Below are positions 61,716-64,000 of a stretch of 64,000 nucleotides of DNA, one piece after another. Below the pieces are notes generated by a model. It was not told the DNA's origin. It searched no databases and saw only the letters and a program-made list of their open reading frames with translations. The position numbers and the translations under genes are program-made. Each line of letters starts with the position of its first letter. The first letter of the stretch is position 1. This DNA is from Aeromicrobium sp. PE09-221 (GTDB lineage: Bacteria > Actinomycetota > Actinomycetes > Propionibacteriales > Nocardioidaceae). The stretch lies in contig NZ_MIJB01000003.1 in NCBI RefSeq assembly GCF_002174305.1, positions 62,001 to 126,000 of the forward strand. Reading direction: 5' to 3'.

Positions 61716-62969
61716 TCAGCGCAGATCCTCGAGTCGGCGCTGGATGAACCGTCGCTGCGGGGCGCCCTCGACGAGGTCGAGGGCACGTTCCCAGGCAGCC
61801 CGCGCCGCTTCCGCGTCGCCGACCTCGGTGTACAGCAGGGCGAGCGAGGCGTGGAACGGGTGGTGCCGCTCGAGCTCGGGCACCCCCTCAAGGTTGCGGA
61901 GCAGCACGAGTCCCTCCGCCGGAGAGTCGCGTCGAGCGATCGCGATGGCCCGGTTCATTCGGACGATCGGGTCGTCCCCCCGGGCGAGCAGCAGATCGTA
62001 GAGCACGACGATCTGACGCCAGTCGGTCCGCTCGATGGACGACGCCTCGGCGTGGACCGCGGCAATGGCGGCCTGAATCGTGAAGCGGCCCACCGTCGGA
62101 CGTCGCGCGGCACGCTCGACCAGCGCCGTCCCCTCGGCGATCATGGCAGCATCCCAGCGGCGACGATCCTGATCCTCCAAGGCGACCGGGACCCCGTCCT
62201 CGTCGATGCGGGCAGCCTCGCGCGCCTGCGTGAGCAGCAGCAGGCCGACGAGCGCCTCGGCCTCAGCCTCCTCGGGAAGTGCCCCGAGCACGATGCGTGC
62301 CAGCCGGAGTGCCTCACCGGTCAGTTCGGCACGCACCACCCGCTCACCGACAGGAGTGTCGTAGCCCGTGGTGTAGATCAACGAGATGGCGCTCAACACG
62401 AGATCCAGGCGTTCGCTCAGGGCCCCGGCCTCCCGCGGCACGGCGAGCGGGATGCGATTGGCTGCGATGCGCTTCTTGGCGCGGGTGATCCGCGCCTGGA
62501 GCGTGGAGTCGCTCTGCAGGAGGCCGGCGGCGACCTCCTGGGTCGTCAGGCCGGCCGCGAAGCGCAGCATCATGGCGATCTGATCGGCCGGGCCGATCGC
62601 GGGATGGCAACAGGCCATCATCATGGCGAGCTGCTCGTCGTACACGTCCTCGAGACCGGCGATGGCCTCGCTCTCGGCCGGCGGCGCGGTGGACGGACGT
62701 TCGAGGGCGTATCCCGCGAGCTTGCCGGTGTAGACGGCATCGCGGCGCACCCGGTCCACTGCCGCCCGGCGGGCGGTGGTCAGCAGCCAGGCACTCGGCG
62801 AACGAGGGACGCCGTCATTCGGCCACCGGACGAGCGCGGTCTCCATCGCGGCCTGCGCGACCTCCTCTGCGAGATCGATATCGCCGAACTGACGCGCGAG
62901 GACGGCGACCAGACGGGCCCACTCGTCGCGGTGCAGCCGTGCGAGGAGCTCGTCGGGCCGCCCGGTCAT
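61716..62969 (-). CDS. ECF sigma factor with long C-terminal extension (ECF42 type)
   Basis: Sigma factor of 417 residues. Region 2 is at about 10-80 (FGDIDLAEEVAQAAMETALVR, TTARRAAVDRVRR) and region 4 at about 125-185 (FAAGLTTQEVAAGLLQSDST, QARITRAKKRI). A 230-residue helical, TPR-like extension follows (IYTTGYDTPVG, RMNRAIAIARRD), which marks the group coupled to YCII proteins. ATG 62969 is 7 nt after the YCII stop. No anti-sigma factor is next to it; control probably acts through the extension. Confidence 0.92.
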   Translation of the reverse strand: MTGRPDELLARLHRDEWARLVAVLARQFGDIDLAEEVAQAAMETALVRWPNDGVPRSPSAWLLTTARRAAVDRVRRDAVYTGKLAGYALERPSTAPPAESEAIAGLEDVYDEQLAMMMACCHPAIGPADQIAMMLRFAAGLTTQEVAAGLLQSDSTLQARITRAKKRIAANRIPLAVPREAGALSERLDLVLSAISLIYTTGYDTPVGERVVRAELTGEALRLARIVLGALPEEAEAEALVGLLLLTQAREAARIDEDGVPVALEDQDRRRWDAAMIAEGTALVERAARRPTVGRFTIQAAIAAVHAEASSIERTDWRQIVVLYDLLLARGDDPIVRMNRAIAIARRDSPAEGLVLLRNLEGVPELERHHPFHASLALLYTEVGDAEAARAAWERALDLVEGAPQRRFIQRRLEDLR

Positions 62970-62976
62970 CTCGTGC

Positions 62977-63327
62977 TCAGATCTCCAGCATCGGGCGAAC
63001 TTCGACACGTCCGCCCACCGCACCCGGGCAGCGTGCGGCCCAACGCAAAGCCTCGTCGAGGTCGTCGACCTCGATCACGATCGTGCCGCCCACGAACTCG
63101 CGGCTCTCGGCGTACGGGCCCGCGGTGATGACGGGAGCCGCATCGGAGGATGCCTTGGTCACGGTGGTGCCGAGCTCGGGATCGGTGAGCGCGAATCCGC
63201 CGCGCAGGATTCCCGCCTCCTCCAGTTCCCGGTCGAAGTCGATGAAGTCCTGCTCGCTCGGAGCCTCGCCATCGTCACCGCAGCGGGCATCGTCCAGATT
63301 CGCCATCAGCAGCATGACGTACTTCAT
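62977..63327 (-). CDS. YCII/DGPF family protein
   Basis: Small protein of 116 residues: MKYVMLLMANLDDARCGDDG, then GPYAESREFVGGTIVIEVDD and DEALRWAARCPGA. Such proteins are regularly encoded beside ECF42-type sigma factors; their biochemical role is unknown. ATG 63327 has AGGA about 8 nt upstream; the frame to 63405 is rejected. Confidence 0.9.
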   Translation of the reverse strand: MKYVMLLMANLDDARCGDDGEAPSEQDFIDFDRELEEAGILRGGFALTDPELGTTVTKASSDAAPVITAGPYAESREFVGGTIVIEVDDLDEALRWAARCPGAVGGRVEVRPMLEI

Positions 63328-63429
63328 ATCGGGTGTCCTTCCGTTGTCGCCCGCCGGATGCGGAGCCTCACCTGATAGACGAACGGGCCGCGCGGGAATC
63401 GACAACCCGGCTCCGACACTGCGATCCTC

Positions 63430-64000
63430 TCATCGTAAGACCCAGCTGATGGGCTCCTCGGGCCGATAGGCGCAGGCACTGCCGGTGCTGACCGAGGCCC
63501 GCAGATGAGCTGCGAGCTCGGGGTGCACGTCGTCCAGCCGGCGCAGCGTGTCACGGATACGCGCACCGACGGTCTTGCGAGCTCGCTCGGCCTGATCGCC
63601 GAGTCGACGCGCTCGGCCACCCAGTCCGGTAGCCGCTCGGAGTTCGTCGATGAGCGCGGCGCGCTCGGCCAGCAGCGCATCGCGGCGCTCGGACTCACCG
63701 TAGCCTCCCGCCGCGTCGAGGAGTTCATCCAACTGATCCAGCCGGGCACGGTACTGCTCGCGAGCCGTGTCGTCGAGGATCGGATCACCGCCGAGGCGCG
63801 CCGCGACAACCGTCTCCGGACCACCCCCCGGGGCGAGCAGATCCACGCTCGCGATGTGGTTGCCGGGCGAGGAGAGCAGCGCATGCAGGTCACGCAGGCC
63901 CTTGGCATCGGGCACCGACACCGACGTCCCGCCGATCCCGACCCGCCAGGTGACCCCCTCGCGACGGAACTCACCCTCCGAGAGACGGGCGATGAGAGGA
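63430..64000 (-). CDS. C-terminal part of a regulator/ATPase-type protein, partial
   Basis: About 190 codons are visible. The frame is open to the right window edge, so the start lies outside. The visible part begins PLIARLSEGEFRREGVTWRV and continues GTSVSVPDAKGLRDLHALLS, matching the winged C-terminal domain often attached to large actinobacterial AAA- or TPR-containing regulators. A long helical region rich in Arg and Glu follows (LDQLDELLDAAGGYGESERR), and the protein ends PEEPISWVLR. An inner GTG at 63921 gives a spurious 163-residue gene. Confidence 0.7.
   Translation of the reverse strand, partial: PLIARLSEGEFRREGVTWRVGIGGTSVSVPDAKGLRDLHALLSSPGNHIASVDLLAPGGGPETVVAARLGGDPILDDTAREQYRARLDQLDELLDAAGGYGESERRDALLAERAALIDELRAATGLGGRARRLGDQAERARKTVGARIRDTLRRLDDVHPELAAHLRASVSTGSACAYRPEEPISWVLR

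Noticed and set aside
63430..63921. Complete 163-residue protein
   Set aside because: The frame stays open upstream to the window edge and the protein motif begins before the inner GTG, so this is the tail of a longer gene.
1..64000. CRISPR arrays, insertion sequences, prophage genes
   Set aside because: No regularly spaced repeats, transposase or phage structural motifs were seen.

Overview
The window is high-GC DNA with tightly packed, often ATGA/GTGA-overlapping genes, and its marker genes point to an actinobacterium. These include the TadA partner protein, ANTAR and LCP proteins, the Ku/LigD end-joining pair, a PntAB transhydrogenase, a PucR regulator and an ECF sigma factor paired with a YCII protein. 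My guess at order level is Propionibacteriales/Nocardioidaceae, but that rests on general gene-content memory only. Most of the first 50 kb is catabolic accessory DNA. The last 14 kb is more housekeeping-like.

Layout. (1) 1-11529: an oligopeptide ABC importer (leftward, last gene cut by the window edge), a rightward S9 peptidase and PucR regulator, and a leftward HyuA/HyuB pair. Together they look like a peptide or cyclic-amide utilisation unit. (2) 11902-11988: tRNA-Ser(CGA) with a terminator. (3) 12154-26475, all leftward: an NMT1-type ABC importer, an XRE-cupin regulator, a bicupin, a nitrilase, a molybdenum hydroxylase with TWO large subunits sharing one FAD and one 2Fe-2S subunit, a cyclase-family hydrolase, a CoxG-like protein, a carboxymuconolactone-decarboxylase-like protein and a quinone oxidoreductase. 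Divergent from it are an NCS2 nucleobase-type permease and a second nitrilase-like protein, followed by a luciferase-like monooxygenase with its flavin reductase. I read this as an uncharacterised catabolic pathway, probably for an N-heterocycle. A 29-bp element is repeated upstream of two of its genes. (4) 30872-39779: TadA and partner, IclR regulator, 3-oxoacid CoA-transferase, Upp, PntAB, an SDR and an ACT-domain protein. (5) 39921-50743: a small secreted protein, a DUF3817 protein, then a five-gene leftward operon whose order and subunit sizes match the acetophenone carboxylase complex (Apc1-5), controlled by a divergent NtrC-like activator that has lost the sigma-54 contact loop. (6) 50898-64000: Ku, GAF-ANTAR protein, LigD, small proteins, PfkB kinase, Zwf, LCP ligase, DrrAB-type exporter, ECF42-type sigma with YCII protein, and a regulator cut by the right edge.

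How the parts may work together. The carboxylase would convert a ketone to a 3-oxoacid, and the CoA-transferase at 32820-34254 is the kind of enzyme that would activate it. They are 6.7 kb apart with separate regulators, so the link is only a suggestion. The molybdenum hydroxylase cluster carries its own two transport systems and hydrolases and looks self-sufficient except for cofactor maturation genes, which are not in the window. Convergent gene ends at 35.0 and 61.6 kb carry hairpins with different stems but a related apical loop.
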